Of a stretch of DNA of 48,813 bases, positions 1 to 11,791 are shown in pieces. The translations under genes and the position numbers were made by a program. The first letter of the stretch is position 1. Each line of letters begins with the position of its first letter. The stretch covers positions 372,925 through 421,737 of the forward strand of contig BFEA01000457.1 in assembly GCA_003427395.1 (NCBI GenBank). Direction: 5' to 3'. Below the pieces are notes generated by a model. It saw only the letters and a list, made by a program, of their open reading frames with translations. It did no database searches and was not told the origin of the DNA. This DNA is from Chara braunii (Eukaryota > Streptophyta > Charophyceae > Charales > Characeae).

Positions 1-890
1 TCCCGTTCTCATAACATCCCAACTGCGGTAATGTTAGTAATCAAGCAAATCAGGGAAAGCGACGCAGGGAACCTCGACCATGGGCAGTAGTGAAAACTTG
101 TATAAAATCCGGGGAAAATGATTAATCCGGGTCAGAGCTGATGGCGGGTAATCAAGGCGAAATTAGGCCAATCTCCCAATAGTCATGGGCTTCCGTCCCT
201 TTCATCGTTTTTAATCATTCTTCCCTTTCCTTAATTCTGTTGTCGGAAATAGTAAATTAACCGTAAGTTCCATAGAATTCAATTCCGAGAAAGTCTAAAT
301 AAATGGCCGAATTCCTTTTGTTTCTTTTCTCTTTTACCATTTTTAATCTTTTTCTATGTTTTTAGTTTAATTGTCGGGAAAATAAAATAGCAAGGGTATT
401 CCCCCTAGAATTAAATGTCGCAAAAAATAAAGAAATTAAGGTATATTATGTTTTTTCCTTCTCCCCTACTGGTCTTAATCCCTCTTCCCATCTTTAATTA
501 CGGTACTAAAATAGAAAAAAAAATTGAGGCCCCATTTCGCCCCGGTCGTATGCTGCAAAAACGTTGCGGCGAGATCAACTCCCTTGATGCCTCTCCGCGG
601 CAGGCCAATCCGGGTCTAACCCTATGAACGGTCGGAAATGTCAGTCCCTAGACATGCCGAGTGCGGCCACCCATCTCCCCATCTTTGAGGGTTACTCATA
701 AGGCTCAGTGCGCCCAAAATCAGGAGTGCCCTGAGTCCCCCTAATTTTTGCTGCCTGGTCATACGAGACTACCATAAAAACACGGATTTGTTCCTGAGCC
801 TGAGTCCAGGCGGCGCACTGCTTGTGGCCGCCTGACACCGGTTCTCCCTATCGACAAAACGAGCCTGTGCAGTGTCACAGTCACCTCGAT
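1..890. other. AT-rich stretch without a recognisable gene
   Basis: The first ~540 bases are T- and A-rich with no credible long reading frame; composition then shifts towards GC. A 70-codon open frame at 415-627 has no recognisable domain and is treated as chance. At about 837-890 a degraded copy of the internal 'ccgattctcccc...cactcac' part of the adjacent ~750 bp repeat is visible, so the repeat array probably extended further left before decaying. Confidence 0.5.
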
Positions 891-892
891 CC

Positions 893-3340
893 GTGTAATT
901 GACAAGGCGATCGCCGAAGTTGGTGGTTGCAGGAGTGCCGAGGTACCGGTTTAGGAAGGTGGCGATCGCAAAGTCCGCTGGGATCCGAACTTGGCGGTTG
1001 CAGGAGTGGCAAGGAAGCGTTTTCTGCGTGGCACGTCGAAGATTTGGAGGGTCAGCGGGTGCATACAAGGAACGGTATGTGCGGGCGTATCAAATAAAGG
1101 CTCTGCCGCACTCGAATGTCCGCTGGACGAGATCACGCACAGAAGAAAGGGCAGTGGTGGATGCAGTACTTCAGAAATTGGCGCTGCAGGACGCCCAATT
1201 GACCCCTTTTAACACCGATTCTCCCCATTTTCAAAGTGAGCTCGTCCGGTGTTTCAGTCACACCTACGATTTGAACAACTCGTGGAACTCGCACATTTCG
1301 TGGCGTGGACAAGAAAAACGTAGCCGTGGCTGATTGACCCCCCATGCAACCCCTACAAACCCTGAGTGGCCAAGGCGACCCCCAATTCGCGCGCTGGCGA
1401 CGTCGACGTCTAGCAGCGCGAACCGAAAAGCACGCCGGAACACGAGCGTGCCAGCGACAAGTCTCCACGCATCGCGACGGTTAAACCCCCTGGAGGGCAA
1501 CGAAGATCGACGGCAGACCGAGAACGGACCCGGCCTCTGCCACCGACGGCGAACCCCCTTAAACCCCTATAAAGGCAACTCACAAGGCATGTAATTTTGA
1601 GCACGCACAGTACTCTCGCGAGCACTTCTGCATACGAAAAGGTCTCTGACAATGCAAACACATGCGAGAGCCCTGGTCGTTAAATAGTGCGCTTTGATAT
1701 AGGCGGAACCTCAAAGTCCGCCAGGATCCGAACTTGGCAGTCGCAGGAGTGCCGATGAACCTTTTTTTCCGTGGCCCGTCGGAGAGTGGGAGAGAGGGTC
1801 ATAGGGTGGGCACAAGGAACGGTATGCGAGGGTGTAACGAATAAAGGCTCCGCCGCTCTCGAGTGTCCGTGGAACGAGAGCACTCACGGAAGAAAGGGCA
1901 GTGGTGGATGCAGCACTTAACAGTCTGGCGGTGAAGGACCCCACAAACGACCCCACAAACGACCCCTGTTAACACCGATTCTCCCCATCGTCAAACCAAG
2001 GTCGTCCGATGTTTCACTCACAACTACCAGCAGCACAGCTCGTGGAGCTCGAACATCTCCGCGGCGAGGACGAGAAAAAATTGTAGCCTTTACTGAAAGA
2101 CCGCCCTGCAACCCCTACAAACCCCTGTGCGTGCAGTCGAGACGGCGACCCCCAATTCAATGCTGGAAACGTCGACGTGTGACTGCGCGAAATGGAAAGC
2201 ACGCCGAAACAGGAGCATGTCAGCGACAACACTCCACGAATAACGACGGTTAAACCCCTTGGAGGGCAACGAAGATCGACGGCAGACCGAGAACGGAACC
2301 GGCATCTGTCACTGGCGACGACCCCCATAAACCCCTATAAGTGCTTTTCGCAAGCCCGCGTCACTCTCGCGAGCACTCCTGCACACCAAAAGGTTTCTGA
2401 CAATCTGATCACATTCGACATGCCAGGCCGTTGAAAAGTGTGGTTAGACTTGGGCGGGACCTCAAAGCCCGCCGTGATCCGAACATGGCAGTTGCAGGTG
2501 TGGTGGGGAACCGTTTTCTGCGCCTCACGTTGGATCGTGGAGGGGAGGGTCAGCGGGTGAACACACGGAACGGTGTGTGCGGGCGTATCGAATAGAGGCT
2601 CTGCCGTCCTCGAGTGTGCGTGCAACGAGAGCACGGACAAAAGAAAGGGCCATCTTTGATGCAACACTTTACGAATCGGCGCAACAGAACCCCCAATTGA
2701 CCCCTGTTAACACCGACTCTCCCCATCGCCACACAAGCATGTCGTACGCTGTTTCACTCACAGCTACCAGTTCAACAGCTCGCGGAACTCGCACCTCTCA
2801 GCGGCGTGGACACGAAAAATGCAGCCGTGGGCGAAAGACCCCCCTGCAACCCCTTCAAACCCCGGCTCGTGAAGTCACGAAGGCGACACCCATTTCGCGC
2901 ACTGGAAACATCGACGTGTGTTAGCGCGAACCGAAAAGCACGCCGAAACACGAGCATGTAAGCGCGCGCACACAAGCGTGGACGACAGACATAGAACGGA
3001 CACGGCCTCTGCAACCGACGGCAACCCCCATAAGCCCTTATAAGGGCAATTCGCAAGGCGGTTAATTTTGAGTACCCTTATAAACCCCTATAAGGGCAAT
3101 TCACAAGGACTCTGCTCGCGAGCGCTTCTGCATACCGAAAGGTCTCTGACAATGCAAACCATCGCGACAGGCCAGTCCGTCGAATAGTGTGGTTTGATTC
3201 ATCCGGAAACTGAAAGTCCGCCGGGATCCGAACTTGGCGTCGGCAGGAGTGGCGAGGAACCAGTTTCTGCACTGCACGTCGCAGATTGGGAGGGAGGTCA
3301 GCGGCCGCACACAAGCTGTTGCTCAACCCCCTTTAAACCC
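893..3340 (+). repeat. Tandem array of ~750 bp units
   Basis: Units are recognised by a shared order of blocks: the 22-bp palindrome followed by 'ttggc.gttgcaggagtg', then 'aaggaacggta', then 'agaaagggc', then 'caccgattctcccca', then 'aacccctataa', then 'ggtctctgacaatg'. The palindrome starts at 971, 1714, 2465 and 3214, giving spacings of 743, 751 and 749 bp. The fourth unit is cut off near 3320-3340. Short open frames occur on both strands but are not conserved from unit to unit, so this is read as non-coding repeat DNA. Confidence 0.85.
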
Positions 3341-3760
3341 TCATAAGGCAATTCTCAAGGCTGGCACTTTTGCGCACCCAACGGTATTCGGCAACCAAAC
3401 ACATGCGAAAGTGCGGGGCGTTGGTAAGGGCGGTAATATAAATGGCGAACGTAGAAGTCCGCTCGAATCCGAACTTGACAAAAAGACACTGTTTTGTTTT
3501 TGCTGTGGGCGCTGCTATATCTGTGTATTTATGCGGCGACACCATGCCAAAGCCCGTCGGTTGGGATCCAGAAAAATGCAATGTAGCCAATACCCCCATA
3601 CGACCCCTACAAACCGTCGGAATACCGCACATTGGAAGGAAGCGTGTGATTTCAGCGATGCGGTCAGAACAGCGCACGTCGGAAGGAACACGAAAAAAAA
3701 CACCTAAGCAGCTCGCGGTGTGGCAAGCGCCAAACCGCAAGCCCGCCGGGATCCGAACTT
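971..3760. repeat. 22-bp palindromic motif, cluster 1 (six copies)
   Basis: Copies lie at 971-992, 1714-1735, 2465-2486, 3214-3235, 3455-3476 and 3739-3760. The consensus is a 7-bp arm AAGTTCG (often AAGTCCG), an 8-bp core CCGGNATC and the inverted arm CGAACTT. Here four copies are locked into the ~750 bp tandem unit, so they were amplified with it; the two at 3455 and 3739 belong to the decayed unit. Confidence 0.9.
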
Positions 3761-3900
3761 CGTGTTGTCGCCCTCGAGGCGCTGGCGGACGCCGTTGCAA
3801 CAGGAAGCGCGAAACCAATAACCGCCAACCAAAAAACGACAATGGTGGGTAGGAATACCAGGCGGAAAGGGAAGTCTGGATACGGGCTAACTACAACTAT
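3341..3900. repeat. Decayed fifth unit of the ~750 bp array
   Basis: Blocks of the array recur in degraded form: a 'caaccaaacacatgcgaaag' element near 3390, a 22-bp palindrome at 3455, 'cccccatacgacccctaca' near 3592, and a well-preserved palindrome at 3739. Order matches the array but spacing is compressed. Confidence 0.55.
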
Positions 3901-4289
3901 CAAGCGGTGTGTTCTCACGGGCGCTGTTCGTTATTCAATGAGGCCATCGCCACGAAACACGCGACGCACACGGCGAAGAAACACTGTCAACACTTCAGCG
4001 AGCGGTGGCGTCGTTCTTCATCTTGCGCACGCAGCGTGTTCATTGTTTGCTTGGGAGCTCACAGTCCTGGCGTTGATCGTACGCAATGCTCCATGACATC
4101 GCTCATGACCAGCGCGAGGAGCGATCGCTGATCATCCCTCGACTCTCGGATGGATGATGTGCACGTCGTCTGTGCGCACATACGTGGCGTTGGGTGTGCG
4201 CAATGAGGTGGCACGTGGCGTTGGGCCCCGCTACCCAGCATTGAATCTCGTTAATGATACAAAAAAAGGTGCGAAACATTGAGTATTTT

Positions 4290-4570
4290 TCAAATTGTTA
4301 GCCAAGTTGGAGAGGGTTGTTGAATATTCCTCTTATTGCCAAACTGAGCATCGTGTGGATGCGGAAGAAAAGGAACCATGTGCCCCATTGCCAACCCCGG
4401 CGATCAACATGTGGTTGATCGCGACGAACGAACGAGTGAGAAGAAAAGAAAAGAAAGAAACCATGTGCCCCAATGCCAACCTCAACCCCAGCAGGAATGA
4501 TGTGGACGATGGCGACGAAAAAAAAGACTGAGAAGAATAGTAAACACAAACATCGTGTGCCCCAGTTTCA
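4290..4570 (+). repeat. Degenerate ~90 bp tandem repeat
   Basis: The phrase 'ccatgtgccccattgccaacc' occurs near 4376 and again near 4462, and a shorter 'cgtgtgccccag' near 4553. The spacing is about 85-93 bp. No coding function is apparent. Confidence 0.5.
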
Positions 4571-4689
4571 TCGATAGCCGTTCCCAGCACATGCGACACG
4601 CGTCGCACCGCAGCGGCTGTCATGCGCCGACAGCAATGTGCCGCAATGGCAGCCCCAACAGTGGTCGTCAACGGCCTAGACGTGGGCAG

Positions 4690-5090
4690 GCAGAACGCCG
4701 TTGTACCTTGAAGAGATGGCGCAACTCTTTGACGAGGGCGAAGCGCAGACGATGGCGACCACGTGTCCACGGGGAACGCGAAGACGGGGTGTCGAAACCC
4801 CGACAACTGGAGCGCACGAGCAGTCGGAAGGACGACATTGACGCAACGGCGAGAGGAGACAGACGTTATACCATGACGGAAGGGAGCAGCTCGTTGGTGA
4901 GGGCAAAGCGCAGGCAATGGCGGACACGCGCTGATTCAGAACGCAAGGAAAGGGTGTCCTGTCTCCGGAAGTTGGACGTCGACTGGGATGAAGCTGCCCA
5001 CGCTCGGAAACACGTGGCGCGACTGCGAGGCAGCGAAGGCGATGGCCGATGAGGCAGAGGTCACGTCGCGTTCGAATGCGCTGGTGGGCG
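4690..5090 (+). repeat. Degenerate ~162 bp repeat
   Basis: A block containing 'gagggcgaagcgcag.c.atggcg' near 4734 is repeated about 162 bp later near 4896 as 'gagggcaaagcgcaggcaatggcg', with a weaker third copy near 5027. The spacing is a multiple of three. In one frame both copies read as an E/Q/A-rich helical stretch interrupted by stops, so this may be a decayed coding repeat. No family was recognised. Confidence 0.4.
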
Positions 5091-5299
5091 GGAGATGTGA
5101 ATGGGCTGCACCAAACCCGAGGCAGCTGTTCACTGGCTTCCAAATCTGTCCTCCAACTGCCGTGGGACCGCACGGAAAGACCAGCCCGCCGTGATTTTGG
5201 ACGACAAACGTCGATCGTCCGATCTGCAAATCGGACGGCCAGACGGCGACTTCGCTGTTTAGGCTGGTGCAACCGCCACCGCCACTGACCCCCAAAAAA

Positions 5300-5335
<36 letters not shown>

Positions 5336-5545
5336 CGCGGCCTGAAACCCCCCCTCCGACAATTCCATGATGTCCGCACAGGGCCCTTTTTTTNGCCCCC
5401 CCCCTGTCCTCTCGCGCGGCCTGAAACCGCCCCTCCGACAATTCCATGATGTCCGCACAGGGCCCTTTTTTTCATGATGTCCGCACAGGGCCCTTTTTTT
5501 CATGACGTCCGCAAAGGGCCCTTTTTTCATGACGTTCGCACCGGC
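5300..5545. repeat. Poly-C tract, single N and repeated 'catgatgtccgcacagggccc' blocks
   Basis: A C homopolymer of more than 30 bases ends near 5333. A ~60-bp block beginning 'cgcgcggcctgaaacc' then occurs twice, near 5334 and 5413, on either side of a single N at 5394. Within and after it a ~29-bp block 'catgatgtccgcacaggg' plus T-run repeats four to five times to about 5545. A single N between near-identical direct copies in low-complexity DNA suggests an artificial gap closure. Confidence 0.75.
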
Positions 5546-7690
5546 TCCCCCTCGCGTGGATTTCGACGTTGTGCCACCACACAATGCGCAAATCAGATTG
5601 TCGTTCGGCGACCCACGGACCGTTTGCGCGAAAAGGCTGAGAAGGATTATGCGTGGGGGCCTGAAATCCTCGCGAGTACAAATTCGAGCGGCGCCCGTGC
5701 GAAGCAGGCCATATTATGAGTTTTTGCTGGGGAGATGCTGCCGGACGGACGTCTCGCACTCGCATTGCCGTCAACACCAGCGCCCCTCACAGGCGGAGCG
5801 CCATAGCTTGCAAGCAGCACAAGGCAAACCTCCGTCGCACCAACGCACGTCGTCCTCCTTCACCTTCCGCGTTGCGTTCCACGTCACCTTTCGCGTTGCA
5901 CCGCACTCGTTGCCGACCTTTTATGTGTCCGTCCACGCCATATTCCTCGCTGATCGCTTTATGGTCCACCTATCACGTCCACCTGCTTGCGTAGTCATCC
6001 GCCTGTGTGCGTCGACCTGCTTGCGTATTCGTCCATTGGCGACTGGTTCATCCGGTGAGTTGGCACGTGTCCGTTTCGATTCGATCGCTATTCACTCCGT
6101 GTATCTGTGTGTGCGGGTGTGTTTATGTAGACGGAACGAGTGTGTGCATGTGCATGTGCGCATCGCCATGTGGAAGGTTTTTGTTCGCGGATGCATGACG
6201 TGGCATGTATGCAATGCGCGTGTGTCCTACAGGTGCGACCTGCTCCTCACCACCTGTCTTGTGAACGAGTGTGTGCATTTGCAATGCGCGCGTCTCCAGC
6301 GGAGTGCCTCTATGCACAAGTGCTCAAGTGCGCGAGTGTGTCGTCCTTGCATAGATTCATCTTGCGCAGCCGATCAGTCGCGCAGACTGAAGATTCACTC
6401 CGATCTTTCTGGAGATTCATTACGATCTAGGTGATGACTCATTTCGATCTGGTTGATGATTCATTTCGCCGATCGATTGCCTGCGCGGTTGATCGCTTGC
6501 TGAAGTTGACAAAAATCCATGGACGACACACTCGCGCACTTGGAAATATGGTGGTTCGAACGAAATCGGATGGATGCTGGGCTAAATGGTTTGGGTTGAA
6601 TGAAGGGAAGACGGAAACGAGTAAGGAGAACGGAGCGCTAATGTATTTATTTTTCCGCACTCGAGAGTTCAGTTAATGAATGTTCACTTCGTCCCCAATC
6701 CCTGTTCAAACAATCTCAGGCGGATCGTTCAATCAATCAATGTCCCATCCTATTGCTGTTAACTTCATCTCAGGCGACACATTCCCATCTCCCCAAGCAC
6801 GACAATGCAAGTCTTTGTTTGTGTGCAGGATTAGCGAAATTGGAATGAATCCGATCGACACGATGATCAAAATCTAATGAATCCACGCGTGGAACATGAT
6901 TGCTTTGGTTTATTGAGAGACTCCCATCGACACGATGAGCGAAATCGAATGGACCTACGCATGGATCGTTCAATCCACGCGTGGAGCGTGATTGAGAGAT
7001 TTTCATTGATTGAATGGATAACGAAAATGGAAACGGAACTGTAACTCATTTTTTCTTTTTCCACTCCAATCAGAGATGTTCATCCAATCAATGAATGTCC
7101 GATCCGATTGCTGGATCGTTCAACCAATCAATGGGTTGGCTGAGAACACGCCTCGGTTTTGCTTATCCTGCCATTTCGACGCTCCAAGAGAAGGGAAGGA
7201 CTTGCCTGCGATGAAATGAACAGTAGTCGACCGATTTGCTGGTGATTGCAGCGCAGGCAAGTCATTCCAATTTCCTGAAACTTGGCAATATAAGTCAATG
7301 TTTGTGTGCAGGTTGAGCAAAATCGGAACGAGTTCTCAGCCAGCAGATGACAATATAATGGGAAGATGGCACGTCCATCAACACGATGAGCGAAATCGGA
7401 AGACTGGACTGCTGGTACATGGTTGATTTGATTAAGTGAATGATTTCCATGGATACGATTTGATTGACTGGAAGACGAAACCAACAATGAAGAACGGAGC
7501 GACACTGTCTTCTTCTTTTCTTTTCTGATTGTTCCATCAACGGATGTCCAATCCGCCCGCCACTTCCGCCACACATCTGCCCTGCAGTCTATCAATCGTT
7601 GGAAACTGAATGGCGTACAATCGGAACGACTGTTTGGTGGCCGAAGGGGGTTCGATCTGATCGCTGGTTGAACGAAGATCTTGCAGCGGT
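5546..7690. other. Intergenic DNA with dispersed degenerate repeats; no gene recognised
   Basis: Frames up to 310 codons exist near 5502-6434, but they overlap low-complexity (TG/CA-rich) DNA and show no domain. From about 6690 to 7450 short phrases such as 'acacgatgagcgaaatcg' (near 6935 and 7381) and 'aatcaatgtccgatccgattgc' recur at irregular spacing, which suggests a decayed repeat family. Confidence 0.5.
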
Positions 7691-7698
7691 CGATTGAT

Positions 7699-7784
7699 CC
7701 TCGTCTGCCATCGAACCTTTGTCGGCCATCGAACCTCGTCGGCCATCGAACCTCGTCGACCATCTAACCTCGTCGGCCATCAAA
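7699..7784 (+). repeat. 17-bp tandem repeat, five units
   Basis: Five consecutive units of the type 'cctcgtcggccatcgaa' run from 7699 to 7784. The second unit is one base longer, and the others differ by one or two substitutions. This is a minisatellite. Confidence 0.85.
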
Positions 7785-7823
7785 CCCTGATATGGATTTG
7801 ATAAAAAAAAACACCACCCGATG

Positions 7824-8890
7824 ATGTACGGATCCCGGCGAACTTCCCATTGCCATTCGCCCTCTCATGAGCCACTCGATTCGCACAGCAACGCAAGCCT
7901 GGCTGGTACCGCATGCGCATCAAAGGACCGAAGGCGGTATGGAAAATACTCGAAGTTCGCCGGTATCCGAACTTCTTCTGACGATCTATAGCATGAGACT
8001 TCCGGAGCGTGAAAAGGCCGACGACCGTTTGGAAACGCGTCAAGTTCGGATGCGGGCGAACTTGTGCTGTTGTCTTAATGTGCTGGAATGCAAAGTCCGC
8101 CGGAATCCGGATTTCAAGACACTGCGGGAATGAGAGCTCGACAGACCTTGTCTGACTCTCTCACACGCTCTCACGAAGTTATGGACGAGCCCTGTCTGTG
8201 GCTCGCCTGGTTGCCCTTGGATTTGAACAATAACCAAGTCCGCCCGTATCCGAACTTCGAGGGGCTCCGAAATTCAGTCATCGACCACGTCCTCCGGAAT
8301 CAGGACTTCAAGACACTGCGGGACCGAGAGCTCGACAGACCTTGTCTGGCTCTCTCACGCGCTCTCACGAAATTATGGACAAGCCGTGTCCGTGGCTCGC
8401 CTGGTTGCCCTTGGATTTGAACAATAACCAAGTCCGCCCGTATCCGAACTTTGAGGGGCTCCGAAATTCAGTCATCGACCACGCTTGCCGGGATCGGAGC
8501 TTCGGATGTCGGCCTCGTAGAGTATCGTTAAACCGCCTTCTCGTCGGGCCACCTTTGAGATTATGGTCGTCCTTGTGCGCCATGATTCTTGAAACCACGC
8601 AGGGACGGATATTGGCATTAACGTGAGGTGCGGATCCAGGCGAACTTCGCATTTCCGTATGATGCAGATTCTTACTTTGGTGTTTCCGGCGGCCCGTTAA
8701 TTGCATGAAGGACACAAGTTCGGATGCCGGTGGACTACCAATTATCGACCTTTTTCCAACGAGACTTCGGTTTCCATCCTGGGCAGTGGAATTAAGCAAT
8801 CTCTTCGCGTTGCTACGAAGGTGTTGTGGCGGAGAGCTCACTATCTCCCAGTCTCTCGCACCTTCTCAAAGTTCGGATCCCGCCGAACTT
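7824..8890. repeat. 22-bp palindromic motif, cluster 2 (nine or more copies)
   Basis: Copies begin at 7824, 7953, 8042, 8093, 8236, 8430, 8626, 8716 and 8869. Further degraded ones sit near 8287 and 8482. Both orientations of the asymmetric core occur: CCGGNATC at 7953, 8093, 8236 and 8430, and its complement GATNCCGG at 7824, 8042, 8626, 8716 and 8869. The copies at 7953, 8042 and 8869 have perfect or nearly perfect AAGTTCG/CGAACTT arms. Confidence 0.85.
8100..8487 (+). repeat. 194-bp tandem duplication
   Basis: Two direct copies, about 8100-8293 and 8294-8487, share long blocks such as 'gagctcgacagaccttgtct' and 'ctggttgcccttggatttga'. Each includes a 22-bp palindrome (8236 and 8430), exactly 194 bp apart. 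The copies differ by a modest number of substitutions. Confidence 0.85.
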
Positions 8891-9314
8891 CGCTTTCCTA
8901 TAAACACTTCGGTTTGAACGTTCTTTGCATTGCGACCATGCATTTTCGACCCGCATCTGTCGAGGTTTTTTTGAATTGACTCCGAATAATTCCAACTTTC
9001 CGTAGCTTCATCTGTGGGATGTTTACGAATCAGGATGTTAAACGTGTTGTAGACAGGTGTTGTACACAGGTGTCGCCAACATCACGTTTCCACCTGTCAT
9101 CCGCCCTGTCATTGGGTCCCCTGTCGTTGGGCCGCATTCCCCTGTGCATGTGAGGTACTTGAAAGCGTGTGGAACCTTGTGAATAAACAGTTCGTGACCT
9201 GCCGACTGCGTGTAGGCGTGGCAAAAGAGAGTGGCCATTTGCCGACTCCGTTTACGACTGTGTGCGTGGCTGTGTGTTTCGTTTGATATGTGTCCGTGGT
9301 GTGTAGGGTGCGTA

Positions 9315-10292
9315 ATGGAAGGGAACTTCTCGACACCACGGATCATGCAGTCGCTATTCTCGACACCGGAGACCATGAGTCCCGAGACGCAGATGCGCTT
9401 GGCAGAGCTGTTTCCTCCTTGTGCGAAATCCGTGAGGCACTTCAACGGCGTGACATCGATCCACGGAGTCACCAGAGAGGACTTCGAAGAGGACCCGTGG
9501 ATGCCCGTTGTCCCGTGCATGAACAGGCATCTTGACGGTTGGCACGATGTCAATTGGGCCGCGATGGAGAGTCGATGACCTTGGGAAAGCCAGTACAAGT
9601 TCGCCAACATGTTGGAGTTTGGAGACCTCATCACGCTGCCTGACGCTGTCCTCGGACACAAGTTCCTGAGCCATATGCGCAGAACACTGAGCTGCATTAG
9701 CCGCCATTTCAGTTGCCTAGAGTGTCACTACGTCACGTCGTCGCCACTCGCGTGGACAGGCTCGCTAAAACAAGAGTTGCTGGACTGCGCTTGTCACTGC
9801 TCGTTCCTAGAGCACTACCCGCTCCGTTGCCCCGGTCTTTCTCCAGAAGCTGTGTCTTACTGTTGTGTGAGGTTGACTGTATCCCGAACCGATTTCGCCA
9901 GAGCGCTGTGTGTCGCCACTTGTAACAAAAGTAGGAAACTCGTTGATGCAGTTGTGCTTGTGTCACGAAACGTGGTGGTAATTGAGGGATCCAAATTTGT
10001 TGAAGCGCGCGGGCCAGAACGTGTAGATGGGTGGCCGGACCTCCTGATAGCAGGGCAGGTCCAAAACTTTTCGTTGTGGCATGAAGTGGAAGAGAAAGTG
10101 TCTGACATACGGGACTGTGTTGGGAATTCCTTAGCCCGACCAGGAGTTTTCGTTCAGATGAAATACATGTCCATCTTTTCGGAGAATGCTTTAGTTAAAG
10201 AACCGCAGATCCACGTTTACGGATCTTCAATGAATGCTATGTATGGCTTCGGGTCACGACCTCGTCCCCGAGGGACCCCGAATGTAACCTGA
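9315..10292 (+). pseudogene. Unrecognised reading frame with one internal stop
   Basis: One frame runs from an ATG at 9315 to a stop at 10290, broken only by a TGA at 9576-9578. Reading resumes in the same frame for another 237 codons. The first part is rich in M, P and H; the second contains several Cys residues and the hydrophobic stretch 'DAVVLVSRNVVVIEGSKF'. I recognise no domain. It could be a decayed mobile-element ORF, a broken host gene, or a chance frame. The length of same-frame coding potential is the only support. Confidence 0.3.
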
Positions 10293-10529
10293 TCTGGGCG
10301 GGTTGTTAGACCTCGTGCTTGAGGGAAAAGGAGCAAGAGGTGTGAGAGGCAGTAGTTGATAGTAGAAACTATATGGCGCACGTGTGGTGCAAAGCCCGAG
10401 CTATCCATCTCAACACGCTTCTTTCTGTCCTCCGACGCCATGGCTTTCCTGACGCGCAGCTGATTGCACTGAACACGAAAGCGCAGAGCCTTCGTCACGC
10501 ACATCGCGTCTCTCTCCAGCACCGGCCCT

Positions 10530-11791
10530 ATGTTCGGATCCCGACGAACTTCGCTTTTCCACAATGCCTTCGAACCGACTGTGTGTTTCCTTACGCCCCT
10601 TCGTCGGACCCCAACTTCAGCAGACCTCGTACGTGCGTGTGGACCTCCGTTGCATCTCGGGTTCCGGTAACCGCACAAGTGCGGATTCATATTGCTCTGT
10701 CGTTTTTTCTCGCGGCCTCATGCGACAACGGCCCGTGTTCGCCCTTGCCCAGACGACCCGTTTCGTCCGCGCTCGGATGTGGGCGGACTTCGCCTTCTCA
10801 AACAGCCTGTCAACTAAGCGCGCCTTGTCTCTTCCGGTCGCCCCCTCCAGAAGTTCCGATCCCGGCGAACTTCGCATTTCAGGTGATGCGTGGGTGTGTC
10901 AAAGGCCGCTCTGCGGTTCGTCGAGTTGCGTGAGGAAGCGACTGCAGTCCAGGTAATTCACGGACCAGCATATGGATCCCGCATGTTATCAGTTCTTGGG
11001 GCAGTCTTCCGGGATGCTCAATCGCAACTGGGGTCAGGTTTTGGGGCCTTCTTGTCGGATGTGGGTCTGTTTCGAGCAGAGTTTCGCACTCCACAAAGAG
11101 AACACCCCCCCGGATCCCGCAGGTTATCAGTTGTTCGGGCAGTCTTTCGGGATGCTCATTCGCAACTGTGGTCAGTTCGATGGACCTTCTTGTTTGATGT
11201 GGGTCTGTTTCGAGCGGAGTTTCGCACCTCGCGAACGGAATTGCCCTCCGGCACGGTTTCTCGCGTAATGGCATTTGCACACTGTCTGCCAGCTAGTTGA
11301 TTCCCAATGATGCACAATCACCGTGCACAATTGTCGAGCATTATGATGCTTGTAAGATAGGAAGTTCGTCGACATCCGAACTACGCGAACACGTCTTTCT
11401 CTGTCGGAACTTCATGCACCGTCTGCGTCGGATTCTGGTGGAACAAGGTCGGACCCTGTCACAATGGCCCATCAACATTTGCTGAAGTCCGTCGGAATCC
11501 GGACATCGCTCATGATACATATTCTCCGATGGTAGAGCGATCTTCAATAGTAACCACATGTCCGTTTATGAGAAACGTGCGCAATCTTGAACTCCGATGG
11601 ACGAAGTTCGCCGGAATCCGAACTTCTAACATATGCTATAAAGAGTTCTAAAGCTGCCCGTTTGCGCGCTAATTGTCGACAACCACCATTCCCCTCTACG
11701 TTGTTCGCTCGCTGCCAGCGCACTTGCTTTTCCCTTTGTGGTGTTCTGCTTTTCTATTTGCCTGGCTTGTAGTCCGCCGGTATCCGAAGTT
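10530..11791. repeat. 22-bp palindromic motif, cluster 3 (seven copies)
   Basis: Copies begin at 10530, 10769, 10851, 11362, 11485, 11604 and 11770. The 10851 copy has an extra C after AAGTT, and the 11770 copy has a T at its first position and a changed right arm. The last copy lies about 90 bp upstream of the start of the ParB/methyltransferase-like relic. Confidence 0.85.
10974..11249 (+). repeat. 138-bp tandem duplication
   Basis: Copies at 10974-11111 and 11112-11249 share 'gatgtgggtctgtttcgagc' and 'ggatcccgca.gttatcagtt'. The period of 138 is a multiple of three, and one forward frame reads as two 46-residue repeats (with GQSFGML and MWVCFE). No protein family is recognisable. Confidence 0.8.

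Noticed and set aside
5502-6434. 310-codon plus-strand frame
   Set aside because: It overlaps the poly-C/duplication scar at its start and TG/CA-rich low-complexity DNA. No domain or codon pattern supports it.
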